Counted from the first letter of the stretch, positions 10,401 through 21,500 are shown. The stretch: DNA of 64,000 nt from an uncultured Rhizobiaceae group bacterium (GCA_937958815.1 CALGMR010000006.1:1-64000), one strand, 5' to 3'. The notes: generated from the sequence alone by a model not told the origin. Numbers and translations: made by a program.

Positions 10401-11452
10401 GGAAGCTGCAGTTCCTCATTGCCCAAAAAGGCAAAGTGCGCGTCAATGTCTTTGGGGTCAACATCTGCAAGCGCTGCGGGCGACCAGATGGGGGCATTGT
10501 CTTTATCGATAATGGCAGCACGAATGCCTTCGTAAAACTCATTGCCAGTCAAAATGCGTTTGAGAATGCGAAATTCCATTTTCATGCACTCATCAATATC
10601 CAGCGCGCCGCCATCGCGGATTTGGCGAAAAGCGATGGCCAAACTGGTGGGGGATTTTCCATTCAGCACAGCCAGCGTTTTTGTTGCCCACTCGCCTATA
10701 TCCCCACCCTCGTCTTCCATCGTGTTCAGTTCATAAAATATGTCGGGGAGTGATGGCGCGCTGAATGCGCGTTCCACATATGCCGCATAAGCGAGATAGG
10801 GCGCTGCTTCAGGCTGTTGTGCAAAACCTGCAATTGCCAGCTCTGCGTCCGGTTCAGTAATCAAAGCATCTTCCAGCGCCGCAAAGCGATCCGACGGCAC
10901 ATAATGCGACGCCAGACCCAACGCCACACAATCAGAGCTTTTCATACGGTTTCCCGTGAGACCGAGATAGGGCCCCATATGATGCGTCAGGCGCGACAGA
11001 AAATAAGAAGCACCCACATCAGGAAAGAACCCAATCCCCACTTCAGGCATCGCGAAACCGATTTTATCACCCGCGATACGATGCGACCCGTGAAACGAGA
11101 CGCCAACACCGCCGCCCATGACAATACCGTCGACCAGCGCAATGTACGGTTTGGGAAACTTGCGAATGCGGGCGTTCAACGCATATTCGCGGGCGAAAAA
11201 GTCAAAATCGAAATTGCCAACCGTTCCAGTGTCGTAAAGATGCCGGATATCACCGCCCGCTGAAAACGCCCTGCCCTCGACCGCCTTTATGACCACATGT
11301 TTTACCGTGTTGTTCCGCTCCCAGATATCTAATTGGGCGTTGAGCGCCGTCAACATTTCATCGGTGACCGCGTTGAGCGTTTCCGGCTTGTTTAACGTCA
11401 CAAGGCCAGCGTGGCCTTTGTGTTCAAACAATATGTCTTGAGTTGAAGCCAT
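10397..11452 (-). CDS. enoyl-CoA hydratase/isomerase family protein (3-hydroxyisobutyryl-CoA hydrolase-like)
   Basis: GHAGLVTLNKPETLNAV, GRAFSAGGDIRHLYD, GIVMGGGVGVSFHGSHRIAG. Confidence 0.9.
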   Translation of the reverse strand: MASTQDILFEHKGHAGLVTLNKPETLNAVTDEMLTALNAQLDIWERNNTVKHVVIKAVEGRAFSAGGDIRHLYDTGTVGNFDFDFFAREYALNARIRKFPKPYIALVDGIVMGGGVGVSFHGSHRIAGDKIGFAMPEVGIGFFPDVGASYFLSRLTHHMGPYLGLTGNRMKSSDCVALGLASHYVPSDRFAALEDALITEPDAELAIAGFAQQPEAAPYLAYAAYVERAFSAPSLPDIFYELNTMEDEGGDIGEWATKTLAVLNGKSPTSLAIAFRQIRDGGALDIDECMKMEFRILKRILTGNEFYEGIRAAIIDKDNAPIWSPAALADVDPKDIDAHFAFLGNEELQLP

Positions 11453-11600
11453 TTAAAACGATGTGAAGTTGAACCAGAGATAGAGGATAGGATGGGCGTT
11501 TGGCACGGGCAATGTTGGAAGACAACAACAGTGACTTTTCCAACGGCCATATGCCGTGTTAGAGGTAAGCCAATATCAGTGTTCAGGTGCAAGTGCGTTT

Positions 11601-12614
11601 ATGTCCCACGAAATGAGTGAAATTGTTGATTCCGTCACGGGCAGCCGAAGATTGCGCCGCAATCGGCGTTTCGATTGGAGCCGCCGACTGGTTCAGGAAT
11701 CCACACTCACGGCCAATGACTTTATCTTGCCCGTGTTCATTATCGAAGGCACCGACCGCGCAGAAAACATTGACGCCATGCCCAATGTATCTCGCTACAC
11801 AACTGACCGCGCCATTGATGTGGTGAAAGAAGCGCGCGATCTTGGCATTCCAGCCATCGCCCCCTTCCCCAATGTCTCCATCGACAAGCGCGATGTAACC
11901 GGCAGCGAAATCAGCAATTCAGACAATCTCATTTGCCAGTTCACCCGTGCGATCAAAAAAGCTGTGCCTGATATTGGCATCATCACTGACAGCGCGCTCG
12001 ACCCGTTCACCAGCCATGGCCATGACGGTGTTTTGCGCGATGGCATTATTGTCAACGACGAGAGCGTTGCGCAGATTGTTAAAGGGTCTTTGGTGCAAGC
12101 CGATGCAGGGACAGACATTATCGCCCCGTCGGACATGATGGACGGACGCATTGGCGCTATTCGCATGGCTTTGGATGATGCAGGCCACAATGATGTGGCG
12201 ATCATGTCTTATACTGCCAAATACGCGTCAGGCTTTTATGGCCCGTACCGCGAAGCCATTGGCACAGATGGTCTGCTGCAAGGCGACAAGAAAACTTACT
12301 ACATCGACCCCGCCAACAGCGAGGACGCCATGCGCGAAGCCGAGCTCGACATTGCCGAGGGTGCCGACATGGTGATGGTGAAGCCTGGAATGCCGTATCT
12401 CGATATTGTGCGCCGCATGAAAGACACGTTCGGTATGCCAACATTTGCCTATCAGGTGTCGGGCGAATATTCGATGATCGAAAGCGCTGCGGCCAATGGA
12501 TATATCGATGGCGAGCGCGTGATGATGGAGAGCCTGTTGGCGTTCAAACGCGCAGGCGCTGACGGGATACTTACGTATCATGCGTTGAAGGCTGCACGCG
12601 TGTTGGCTTCGTAG
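11601..12614 (+). CDS. hemB: porphobilinogen synthase (delta-aminolevulinic acid dehydratase)
   Basis: RLRRNRRFDWSRRLVQESTLTANDFILPVFI, MSYTAKYASGFYGPYREA, MVKPGMPYLDIVRR; start MSHEMSEIV. Confidence 0.96.
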   Translation: MSHEMSEIVDSVTGSRRLRRNRRFDWSRRLVQESTLTANDFILPVFIIEGTDRAENIDAMPNVSRYTTDRAIDVVKEARDLGIPAIAPFPNVSIDKRDVTGSEISNSDNLICQFTRAIKKAVPDIGIITDSALDPFTSHGHDGVLRDGIIVNDESVAQIVKGSLVQADAGTDIIAPSDMMDGRIGAIRMALDDAGHNDVAIMSYTAKYASGFYGPYREAIGTDGLLQGDKKTYYIDPANSEDAMREAELDIAEGADMVMVKPGMPYLDIVRRMKDTFGMPTFAYQVSGEYSMIESAAANGYIDGERVMMESLLAFKRAGADGILTYHALKAARVLAS

Positions 12615-12721
12615 CTTTTTTAGCACTTTTCGCGAAACACTTCTTTACACACGCGAAACGCAGTTTTTCTTGATATTTCGCCCCAAAACCCCATGTTTGT
12701 AGAAACGAGAGGGCAAGATTT

Positions 12722-13186
12722 ATGAATAATTCTCAGATAATCGACAACGAAACCGGCGTGCGCGTGGTCACTGTTCAAGAGCTTGAAGGCGTTCGCACCG
12801 CGCGATTTATGAGCTTTTTGGTCGACTACGTGATCATCGGAATATTGTGTATTCCTTTGGCCATTGTGATCGGTTTTCTGGGCATCATTACATTGTCGCT
12901 CGGGTGGATGTTGTATCCCTTCCTCATTCCTGCGGTCGCGCTCATCTATGTGGCGCTTACTTTGGGCGGACCAGCTCAAGCAACAATTGGCATGCGCTTC
13001 ATGGGTGTCAGCATAAAGAGGCTTGATGGTGGGCGCGTCGATCCGTTTTTGGCGGTTCTTCATTCCATTCTGTTCTGGGTCATCCATTCTTTCGCTATGA
13101 TCATTCCCTTGTTCGCATCATTCTTTTCTTCAAAGAAACGTTTGATCCACGACGTTTTGCTTGGAACTTATATCAGTCGCGACTAG
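12722..13186 (+). CDS. RDD family membrane protein
   Basis: TARFMSFLVDYVIIGIL... GPAQATIGMRFMGV...KKRLIHDVLLGTYI pattern. Confidence 0.85.
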   Translation: MNNSQIIDNETGVRVVTVQELEGVRTARFMSFLVDYVIIGILCIPLAIVIGFLGIITLSLGWMLYPFLIPAVALIYVALTLGGPAQATIGMRFMGVSIKRLDGGRVDPFLAVLHSILFWVIHSFAMIIPLFASFFSSKKRLIHDVLLGTYISRD

Positions 13187-13235
13187 TTTAGTGTTGAAAC
13201 GCCTGATTTAGGCCTTGCACTGACGGGACAATGAT

Positions 13236-15065
13236 TTGGACTCCATCCATATGTGGCTGACCTTCGGGGTCATTGTCTGCACAATTGTTGGGTTTGCCAG
13301 TGAGAAATGGTCTATCGAAGGGATTTCCCTTTGCGCGGTGGCCACATTGCTGGCGATCTTCACTCTTATCCCGCAATCCTCATCAACACCAATCACAGCG
13401 CCTGACCTGATTTTGGGGTTTGCCAACCCCGCCCTGATCACAGTGTTGGCCTTGCTGGTGATCGGGCAAGCATTGTTCAACACCGATGCGTTGGAGCGCC
13501 CTGCTCAATTGCTATCCAAGGCTGGTGGTTCTTCTGCCCAACGCACAATCATCATTTTGCTAGTGGCTGCAGGTGTCACCAGCGCTTTCTTGAACAACAC
13601 CCCAGTGGTTGTGATGTTTATTCCGATCGTGGTTGCCATTGCAACGCAGCGAAATTTTTCGCCCGCATCCGCGCTGATGCCGCTGTCCTACGTGGGCATT
13701 TTGGGCGGCATGACCACATTGATCGGCTCCTCCACCAACTTGCTGGTGGCTGGCGTCGCCGAACGATATGGTGAAACGGTTGGCTTTTTTGACTTCACAA
13801 TTCCAGGCCTCGTGATTGCAGGTGTTGGGCTGGTTTATGTGTTGTTCGTTATGCCTGCGCTTTTAAGCAACCGAACAAAAGCGGAAGACTATAAAAACTC
13901 TGGCACAGGTCGTCAGTTTTTGGCGCAAATTCATATCAGCGATGGACACCCGCTTTACGGACAAGAGGCCGTGGCTGGTTTGTTTCCTGCACTGCAAGAC
14001 ATCACCGTGCGCTCTATCCAGCGAGGCGGCTCGAATATTCTGCCACCGTTTGAAGACATTTCTCTCTCAGATGGTGACATCATCATTGTTGCAGCCACAC
14101 GACGCGCCCTGATTAAGGCATTGTCTACAGGCGCAGCCACCCTGCCGGAACTCAAAAATGTCGATGATCTACCGGATCGTGAAAGCAACACGCTTACCGA
14201 AGTTGCCGAAGATTTCATTGTGGCGGAAGCGGTGCTGCCACCGGGGTCGCGTTATGTGGGGCGTACAGTGGAGACGTCCCGCATTCGCAACAATTACGGC
14301 ACGATGGTTTTGGGTGTTCAACGGCGCAGTGCCATGTCGCGCGGTTTGATGCGCACTATTCGATTGGAACCAGGCGACACATTACTGATTGGTGGATTGT
14401 TGGACGACATTGAACGCCTGCGCCAAAGCCGCGATCTTTTGTTGTTGGAGCGTTCTGCCTCAGAGGTTCCTCTGCGTTCAAAAGCGCCTCTCGCTATCGG
14501 CATATTCGCTTTAATCATCGCGGCAGCTTCATTTGGCTTCGTACCCATTGTGGCTGCGTCTTTGATCGGAGCCTATCTCGTCATTGCCACGGGATGCTTG
14601 TCCATCCGTCAGGCAGCAAACAGTTTTGACCGTCAGATATACATGATGGTGGGCGCATCTCTTGCTGCTGCGACGGCTATGGAGCGCACAGGCGGCGCGG
14701 CTTTCTTAGCTGATACTGTGGTCAGTGCATTGGAAGGTCAGACGCCAGCCATGGTGTTGTCGGTCTTGTTTATCGTTACCGCGTTTTTGACCAATGTTTT
14801 GTCCAACAACGCAACTGCCGTTCTGTTCACCCCTATCGCCATCGGCATTGCGCAAAAGCTCAATGCGCCCGTGGAAGCCTTCATCGTGTGCATTATCTTT
14901 GCCGCCAATTGTTCGTTTGCCACCCCGGTGGGGTATCAAACAAATTTGCTGGTGCTGGGGCCTGGTCGATATCGCTTCAACGATTACCTGAAAGCAGGCA
15001 TCCCGCTCATTATCATTTTGTGGATCACATTCTCTTTGTTTGCGCCAGGCTATTACGGGCTGTAA
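13236..15065 (+). CDS. SLC13 (DASS) family permease with TrkA-C/RCK_C domains
   Basis: LGGMTTLIGSSTNLLVAGVAERYG and a C-terminal repeat ANCSFATPVGYQTNLLVLGPG; central RCK_C-like segments. Confidence 0.88.
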   Translation: MDSIHMWLTFGVIVCTIVGFASEKWSIEGISLCAVATLLAIFTLIPQSSSTPITAPDLILGFANPALITVLALLVIGQALFNTDALERPAQLLSKAGGSSAQRTIIILLVAAGVTSAFLNNTPVVVMFIPIVVAIATQRNFSPASALMPLSYVGILGGMTTLIGSSTNLLVAGVAERYGETVGFFDFTIPGLVIAGVGLVYVLFVMPALLSNRTKAEDYKNSGTGRQFLAQIHISDGHPLYGQEAVAGLFPALQDITVRSIQRGGSNILPPFEDISLSDGDIIIVAATRRALIKALSTGAATLPELKNVDDLPDRESNTLTEVAEDFIVAEAVLPPGSRYVGRTVETSRIRNNYGTMVLGVQRRSAMSRGLMRTIRLEPGDTLLIGGLLDDIERLRQSRDLLLLERSASEVPLRSKAPLAIGIFALIIAAASFGFVPIVAASLIGAYLVIATGCLSIRQAANSFDRQIYMMVGASLAAATAMERTGGAAFLADTVVSALEGQTPAMVLSVLFIVTAFLTNVLSNNATAVLFTPIAIGIAQKLNAPVEAFIVCIIFAANCSFATPVGYQTNLLVLGPGRYRFNDYLKAGIPLIIILWITFSLFAPGYYGL

Positions 15066-15109
15066 TTTTACGCTTTTACTTCACCCGTTTGCGACGTAAA
15101 ACTTAAGAC

Positions 15110-15859
15110 ATGACCGCTCATTCGCTCGATACGCCGCAGTTCTATCTCACTGCGCCTTCACCTTGCCCTTACTTGGAGGACAGGCTTGAGCGCAAAGTGT
15201 TCACCCATTTGGTGGGTGAACGGGCCAAAAACCTTCATGAAGACCTGACCCATGGCGGTTTTCGACGAAGCCAGAACATTGCTTACCGTCCGGCTTGCGA
15301 AAACTGCAAAGCCTGCCTGGCCACACGCGTGTTGGTTGATCGGTTTCGGCCAACGAAATCCATGCGACGCGTCCTCAAAGCAAACGGCGACCTGCTGGGT
15401 GTCGAAGTCCCAAACGCGCCCACATCGGAACAGTATTCCTTGTTTCGACGCTATGTGGAATCTCGCCATGGTGATGGCGGCATGAGCGATATGACCGTGC
15501 TGGACTATGCCATGATGGTGGAGGACAGCCATATCGACACTCGCATGCTGGAATTCCGCAAACGCGGCCCCGACAGTTTTGCCACTGGGCGTGGCGAAGG
15601 TGAACTTGTGGCGGTCGTCCTTTTTGACCGCATCTCCACTGGCCTGTCCATGGTGTATTCGTTTTTTGATCCAACCATGGACAAGCGAAGCATTGGAACT
15701 TTTCTCATTCTTGATCATATCGAGCGTTGCAGGAAACTGGGGCTGCCCCATTGCCACCTTGGCTATTGGGTGGAAGGGTCACAAAAGATGGAATACAAAG
15801 CCCGTTTCAAGCCACAAGAACGCTTGACCATTGGCGGCTGGGAAGAGATTGACACGTGA
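15110..15859 (+). CDS. bpt: aspartate/glutamate leucyltransferase (arginyltransferase family)
   Basis: [67 protein letters not shown]. Confidence 0.93.
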   Translation: MTAHSLDTPQFYLTAPSPCPYLEDRLERKVFTHLVGERAKNLHEDLTHGGFRRSQNIAYRPACENCKACLATRVLVDRFRPTKSMRRVLKANGDLLGVEVPNAPTSEQYSLFRRYVESRHGDGGMSDMTVLDYAMMVEDSHIDTRMLEFRKRGPDSFATGRGEGELVAVVLFDRISTGLSMVYSFFDPTMDKRSIGTFLILDHIERCRKLGLPHCHLGYWVEGSQKMEYKARFKPQERLTIGGWEEIDT

Positions 15860-16416
15860 GCAAACTGTTAAAAGATGTGGCACTGGACAAGGATCTCGCA
15901 GGTGCAGAAGGTCTTGACGCCAATAATATAAGCCGCGTTCGCATCCACTATCTGGTGGCGCAACACCATGCAGCATTGCAACAAGTTCAGTTTGCCGATG
16001 CCAAAGCTGCTGCCGTGATGACATTGATTGGTCTGCTTGCTCTACGGGGACCCATTGACTTGAGTGTTATTGACGCCGGCCCATTTCCTGTTGCCTTTGC
16101 TGTTATGTGCGCAACAGCAGTTTTCTGCTGCATCATCGCAGTGTTTCCTCGATATCCAAATAAAAGGATATCAACCAAAATATCGAGATCCGAGCACTGG
16201 TCCTGGCCCGCTCTTTCAAAGATGGAAGAAAGCTCAGATGATTATGCTGACTATATGCAAACCAGCGAAGTGTCAGAACTTGTACACTCCATTTCTATCA
16301 GCAATGTCATACTTGCGCGCGTGCTGAGACAAAAATTCATGTTCCTAAGATTGGCTTTTCTGTCGTCAGGCGCCTCTGTGCTTCTGATATTTGCGTATCT
16401 TGGCACAAGAACGTGA
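15856..16416 (+). CDS. Pycsar effector-like transmembrane protein (DUF5706/PycTM)
   Basis: [26 protein letters not shown], paired TM segments, C-terminal [35 protein letters not shown] overlap with bpt. Confidence 0.8.
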   Translation: MSKLLKDVALDKDLAGAEGLDANNISRVRIHYLVAQHHAALQQVQFADAKAAAVMTLIGLLALRGPIDLSVIDAGPFPVAFAVMCATAVFCCIIAVFPRYPNKRISTKISRSEHWSWPALSKMEESSDDYADYMQTSEVSELVHSISISNVILARVLRQKFMFLRLAFLSSGASVLLIFAYLGTRT

Positions 16417-16426
16417 GTGGGGTTTT

Positions 16427-17362
16427 GTGAAACCTTCACAGCTGGAAAGTCAAGGCTCCAAGGGGCTGAGCCTTGCCTTTATTGGCGGCCTAGCCCTTTC
16501 GTTTGACATTCCCCTCATTCGGCTGGCTATGAGCGACCCTTACACTGTTATGGCCGCACGGGGTTTGGGCATTGCATTCATATTGTTCATCTATTGGCGT
16601 TTCTTTGCCAATAAAAGCGCGATGCCGAAATCGCTTTTGGCGGACAAAGACTTCATCATTGTTGGCGCTTTGTCTGGTGCCAACAACATCTGCTTCACTA
16701 TGGCTGTGTTCAATACGTCAACGGCTAATGTGGTGTTCATTCTTGCATTCAATGCCATGCTGGCGGCGCTTTTGTCTTGGCCAATGGTTGGCGAGAGGCT
16801 CAAATTGCACACTTGGTTGGCCATTCTTGCCACACTGGTTGGCGTTGGGATTATCGTTGCTGATGGGCTAGGCACCGGCAATTTATTTGGCGATGTTTTG
16901 GCGCTTATGTGTGCGGGCCTTCTAGCGCTTTCGCTTACGCTGACGCGCAAGAGCGGAAAGGATTTGTCGCTGGCTCCGGGCTTTGGTGGACTTGTATCTG
17001 CGGCCTTCGCGCTGCCGACCATTCTTCTCTTAGGCTATGAACTTCAAGTGCCAATTTGGCTGGCGCTGGATGCTTTGATTCTGGTGCCAATTGCGGGCAT
17101 CACATTATGGCTCGCACCGCGATTTATCACGGCGCCGCAAGTCGCATTGTTTTATTTGCTTGAAACGGTGCTGGCACCATTATGGGTCTGGATTGTCTTT
17201 TTTGAAGTGCCCAGCACCAACGTGTTTGTTGGCGGGTTCGTCGTGACCGCAGCTATCGGGCTACATGCGCTATACGAGCTTAAAGCGCCTGAGAAAAAGT
17301 GCTTGCAAGCACTTCGAAAGTTCTCGCGTTCACCACACCAAAACTCGCCAGTCCATAAATAA
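16427..17362 (+). CDS. EamA/DMT superfamily transporter
   Basis: About ten TM helices in two EamA repeats; GTG start assumed (ORF opens at TTG 16391). Confidence 0.85.
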   Translation: MKPSQLESQGSKGLSLAFIGGLALSFDIPLIRLAMSDPYTVMAARGLGIAFILFIYWRFFANKSAMPKSLLADKDFIIVGALSGANNICFTMAVFNTSTANVVFILAFNAMLAALLSWPMVGERLKLHTWLAILATLVGVGIIVADGLGTGNLFGDVLALMCAGLLALSLTLTRKSGKDLSLAPGFGGLVSAAFALPTILLLGYELQVPIWLALDALILVPIAGITLWLAPRFITAPQVALFYLLETVLAPLWVWIVFFEVPSTNVFVGGFVVTAAIGLHALYELKAPEKKCLQALRKFSRSPHQNSPVHK

Positions 17363-17465
17363 AAACCGCGGATAATAGAGCGACCAACAGCCCGTATTCA
17401 AGCGCAGTGGCGCCGGACTGATCAGCCCAAAAACTTTGGATTTTTTTTGAAATACTCACTTCCAA
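17280..17465 (-). CDS. Flp family type IVb pilin
   Basis: FWADQSGATALEYGLLVALLSAVFIYGLASFG: prepilin cleavage G/ATALEY with Glu at +5, then a hydrophobic helix. Confidence 0.85.
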   Translation of the reverse strand: MEVSISKKIQSFWADQSGATALEYGLLVALLSAVFIYGLASFGVVNARTFEVLASTFSQAL

Positions 17466-17558
17466 AGTCCGCCAATTGTTGTTGCTACAGGATTACCTGC
17501 CCCAACACTTTATAATTTGAGTATTAAGATGATGTGAAACCATATTTTTCAACAAAAA

Positions 17559-19844
17559 CTAGAACTTTCCGTTTTTCGGGAAGCCTTTTGGAACCATGCG
17601 GCCAGCTTGTGCCCGTTCGCCTATATATTCCATCAACTCTTCAGCAGAACGGGTATGCGTTCTATCGGCACTGTCTGTCCAACTCAAACCTGTTGAAAGT
17701 TTAAACGCGCTGACGTCTTTAATGCCGCCATCTTTGTATTTTTGCAGCCGCACACCCTTGCCGCGCCCCATTTCGGGCACTTGGTCCAATGGGACAATAA
17801 TGAGCTTTCGGTTTTCGCCAACAACAGCCAAATGATCTGGGGCATCATCACCAGTTTCCACGGTGTTGCAGATTACCGCTTCTGCAGGCACAGAGACATT
17901 CAGGACTTGCTTGCCCTTGCGTGTGTTGGCAATCACGTCTGCTTCTGCCACCACGAACCCATTGCCCAAGGTTGAAGCGACCAAGCGTTTGCGGCCAGGT
18001 TTGTGAACAAACACGCTGACGATATCCGCATCATTGTCCATATCCACCATAATGCGAACGGGTTCACCATGCCCCCTGCCACCGGGCAATTTATCGCCTT
18101 GTATCGTGTAGAATTTTCCTGCGGTGGTGAACATAAGAATGCGATCAGTGGTCTCTGCGTGGAACGCTGTTTTCAGCCTGTCGCCTTCTTTGAAAGTCAA
18201 GGTGCTGAAATCTGCCGCATGGCCCCGCAATGCGCGTATCCAACCTTTTTCTGAAACAACCACTGTGATCGGTTCTTTCTCGATCATGGCTTGTTGAACC
18301 GCTTCCATGTCGATCTCAACAGCTTCGGCAAATGTCGTTCTGCGCGCACCCAACTCGGTGTCTTTGCCGAACTTCTTTTTGGTTTGGCCTATTTCCCAAG
18401 CAATCGTTTTCCACTGCGCTTCTTCGCTGGCCAAAAGCGCATCAATGCCCGCTTTTTCCTCCAACAATGCTTCGTTTTCTTGACGAATTTCCATTTCTTC
18501 CAATTTGTGCAAGCGGCGCAAACGCAGGTTCAAAATGGCTTCTGCTTGATTTTCAGTAATTTCAAACCGCGCGATCAAAGCTTGTTTTGGAAAGTCTTCG
18601 GTTCGAATAATGCGGATCACTTCATCGATGTTCAAAAAGGCAACGAGATAGCCGCCCAAAACTTCTAGGCGTTTTTCGATCTGGCCAAGACGATGCTTTG
18701 ATCGACGCACCAACACATCTTTGCGGTGGTCTAACCATTCTTTCAGCACATCGCGAATGCTGAGAACCTTGGGCACTTTCCCGCCTGACAACACATTCAT
18801 GTTGAGCGGGAAGCGCGTTTCCAAATCGGTGGAACGGAACAATTGTTCCATTAAAAGATTTTCGTCAATTGAACGCGACTTCGGTTCCAAGACGATACGA
18901 ATGTCTTCTGCGCTTTCGTCACGGATGTCGGCCAGCAAAGGCAGTTTTTTCGCCAGCAGCAGCTCGGCCGTTTTCTCAATCAGTTTGGATTTTTGTACCT
19001 GATAGGGAATTTCAGTGATGACAATTTGCCAAGTGCCCCTGCCCGTGTCTTCTTTTTCCCAACGGGCACGGGTGCGGAAACCTCCCTTACCCGTTTTGTA
19101 GGCTTCAAGAATGTTTTCGCGAGTTTCAACAATCACCCCACCAGTGGGGAAATCTGGGCCTGGTATGAATTCCACCAGTTTATCAAAGCCTGCATTGGGA
19201 AATTTGATAAGGTGCAATGCCGCATTGCAGAGTTCTTCAGCGTTGTGCGGCGGAATGTTGGTGGCCATACCCACCGCAATACCCGCCGACCCGTTTGCCA
19301 AAAGATTGGGAAATGCACCTGGCAGGACCACCGGTTCTGTATCAGCTTCATCATAATTCGGGCGGAAATCGACGGCGTCTTCGGTAATGCCTTCCAAAAT
19401 CGACGTGGCAACGGAAGTCATTCGCGCTTCAGTATAACGCATGGCGGCTGGGTTATCGCCGTCAATATTGCCAAAATTGCCCTGTCCATCCACAAGCGGA
19501 TAGCGCTGGGCGAAATCCTGACTCAAACGCACGAGTGCATCATAGACAGACTGATCACCGTGAGGGTGATATTTACCGATCACATCACCGACAATACGCG
19601 CGCATTTCTTGAATGCCGTTTCTGGATTGAGCTTCAGCTCGCGCATGGCATGCAAAATGCGTCTATGCACAGGTTTCAAACCATCGCGCACGTCTGGCAG
19701 TGCCCTGCCCATGATCGTGGACAAAGCATAGGCCAGATACCGCTCTTCAAGAGCGCTCTTTAAGTCAATCGGTTCGATTCCGTCTCCAGAACCACCGTCA
19801 GAACCTGATCCGCCTGCTGGCGGGTGAATCGCATCGTTTCCCAT
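17559..19844 (-). CDS. parC: DNA topoisomerase IV subunit A
   Basis: [72 protein letters not shown]. Confidence 0.96.
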   Translation of the reverse strand: MGNDAIHPPAGGSGSDGGSGDGIEPIDLKSALEERYLAYALSTIMGRALPDVRDGLKPVHRRILHAMRELKLNPETAFKKCARIVGDVIGKYHPHGDQSVYDALVRLSQDFAQRYPLVDGQGNFGNIDGDNPAAMRYTEARMTSVATSILEGITEDAVDFRPNYDEADTEPVVLPGAFPNLLANGSAGIAVGMATNIPPHNAEELCNAALHLIKFPNAGFDKLVEFIPGPDFPTGGVIVETRENILEAYKTGKGGFRTRARWEKEDTGRGTWQIVITEIPYQVQKSKLIEKTAELLLAKKLPLLADIRDESAEDIRIVLEPKSRSIDENLLMEQLFRSTDLETRFPLNMNVLSGGKVPKVLSIRDVLKEWLDHRKDVLVRRSKHRLGQIEKRLEVLGGYLVAFLNIDEVIRIIRTEDFPKQALIARFEITENQAEAILNLRLRRLHKLEEMEIRQENEALLEEKAGIDALLASEEAQWKTIAWEIGQTKKKFGKDTELGARRTTFAEAVEIDMEAVQQAMIEKEPITVVVSEKGWIRALRGHAADFSTLTFKEGDRLKTAFHAETTDRILMFTTAGKFYTIQGDKLPGGRGHGEPVRIMVDMDNDADIVSVFVHKPGRKRLVASTLGNGFVVAEADVIANTRKGKQVLNVSVPAEAVICNTVETGDDAPDHLAVVGENRKLIIVPLDQVPEMGRGKGVRLQKYKDGGIKDVSAFKLSTGLSWTDSADRTHTRSAEELMEYIGERAQAGRMVPKGFPKNGKF

Positions 19845-19991
19845 ATGTTCCCGATACCGTTTTCATGACAAATGGACAAGTCGCAAGCTGCTTGGGGCAA
19901 AAACAGTCACCAACTGTGCGACAAGTCACTTTCTCTCCACGATCTTAGCGCTAAGGTGCGTATGAGATTCCATTACAATGAGAGATAGTCG

Positions 19992-21500
19992 ATGTCGCCA
20001 ATTTTGCCACGCCCCACCTTGAAAAGAAAATCTCTGCCTGCAATTGCCGCTTTTGCAATCGCATTGGCGGGAACCACTGTTTCAGCTCAAGCTTTGGAGG
20101 GAAAAGCGCTTTTTGAAAAGCTTTTCAAAGACGGCACCAAAATCTCCTATAGCCAAATTTCTGAATCTGCAGGTGGTTCGTTTTCAGCCACCGGCGTCAA
20201 AATTGAGTACGCTGGCGGCGATCGTGTCTCCACCATCCAAGGGCTGGATGTGAAAGCTTTGAGAGAAACTGGCGACGGACGACTGGCTTTCGATTCGATC
20301 AGCGCCACAGAATTGACAGGCAAAGCACGCGGCAATGGCGGGCCTTTTACGATTGAAGGACTTTCCCTGACTGATTCTGAAATTCCTTACAAAATCTGGC
20401 AGGACGGCCTGACGGCGGAAGAAAAGAAGCAACGCATCAAAATTGGTGCTCTAGCCCTCACTGGCTTCAGCGCTCAACAACGACGCGGCGACACGTTCAA
20501 TGTGGGAAGTATGAACCTGCAAAATGCTGATGTTCCACTGGATTGGCAATACGACCCTGCCTCTGGTGTCAGTGCAAGCACGGCCGCAGCACCGATGACA
20601 TTCGACTTATTTGCATTGGCCGAACTTTCTGGCAGCACCAGCCAAGGCGTTAGCTGGGACGTGGCAAACATTACAATTGATGGTGCGAATATCCCCACCA
20701 GCATTGGAGCCAGCGTTGACCAATGGATGAAGGTTTATAGATCTGTTAGTGTTGGCAAGATCACCGCTGCACTTGGCGATATGCAAGTGTTCTCTATGGA
20801 CTCTATGACTGGGACGATAGGAAAACCAGATGGCGAAGGCACTATCCCGTCAAACAGCGAAATCAAAAACATCAATGTCAATTTGAAAGCTCTGCCTGAC
20901 CCACAGGCAAAAGCTATCGCGCAACAACTCGGCTATGAGACTGTTCAAATTGATATGGTGGGCGACGGAACCTACAATCCAAGTTCTGGTGCTCTTGGCA
21001 TCCAAAACTTCGCCATGAATTTCAAAGACATGGCCGACCTCAATCTCACCTACAATATGACGGGCTATACGAAGGACGTGGCAAACGCATTGCAGCAGGC
21101 GCAGGTGAAAATTGCTGGTGGTGCAAATCCGCAAACATCTTATGCGGAGCTGTTGCCAATTTTATCCAACTTGAAGTTGGACGACTTTAAATTTGGGTTG
21201 ACCGACAAGTCACTCACAGGTCGGTTGCTGGATTTTCAGGCGAAACAAATGGGCACAACAGGTGATCAGTTGGCGCAAGGGGCACCGATGATGATTGGTC
21301 TTGGAATGGGCGGACTGAACATGCCTGAATTCACTGAAATGGTGACGAAAGCTGTTGGGTCTTTTCTGACCAATAAAGGCACTCTGACCGTTGAAGCCGC
21401 ACCTGCGGAGCCTGTATCCATCATAAACGTAGTATTGGCAGGTCAAGCAGACCCGACGAAAGTTCCTGAAATGCTGAACCTGCAAATCTCAGGCAAATAG
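19992..21500 (+). CDS. secreted/periplasmic protein of unknown function
   Basis: Signal peptide (LPAIAAFAIALAGTTVSAQA) then a repetitive beta-rich sequence; no family recognised. Confidence 0.75.
   Translation: MSPILPRPTLKRKSLPAIAAFAIALAGTTVSAQALEGKALFEKLFKDGTKISYSQISESAGGSFSATGVKIEYAGGDRVSTIQGLDVKALRETGDGRLAFDSISATELTGKARGNGGPFTIEGLSLTDSEIPYKIWQDGLTAEEKKQRIKIGALALTGFSAQQRRGDTFNVGSMNLQNADVPLDWQYDPASGVSASTAAAPMTFDLFALAELSGSTSQGVSWDVANITIDGANIPTSIGASVDQWMKVYRSVSVGKITAALGDMQVFSMDSMTGTIGKPDGEGTIPSNSEIKNINVNLKALPDPQAKAIAQQLGYETVQIDMVGDGTYNPSSGALGIQNFAMNFKDMADLNLTYNMTGYTKDVANALQQAQVKIAGGANPQTSYAELLPILSNLKLDDFKFGLTDKSLTGRLLDFQAKQMGTTGDQLAQGAPMMIGLGMGGLNMPEFTEMVTKAVGSFLTNKGTLTVEAAPAEPVSIINVVLAGQADPTKVPEMLNLQISGK

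Noticed and set aside
15158-15757. 199-aa minus ORF over bpt
   Set aside because: Antisense to conserved leucyltransferase gene; composition artefact.
18993-19763. 256-aa ORF antisense to parC
   Set aside because: Shadow ORF opposite a clearly identified conserved gene; translation shows no family features.
19765-19790. GGTTCGATTCC resembling a tRNA T-loop
   Set aside because: Lies within the N-terminal coding region of parC with no acceptor or anticodon stem around it.
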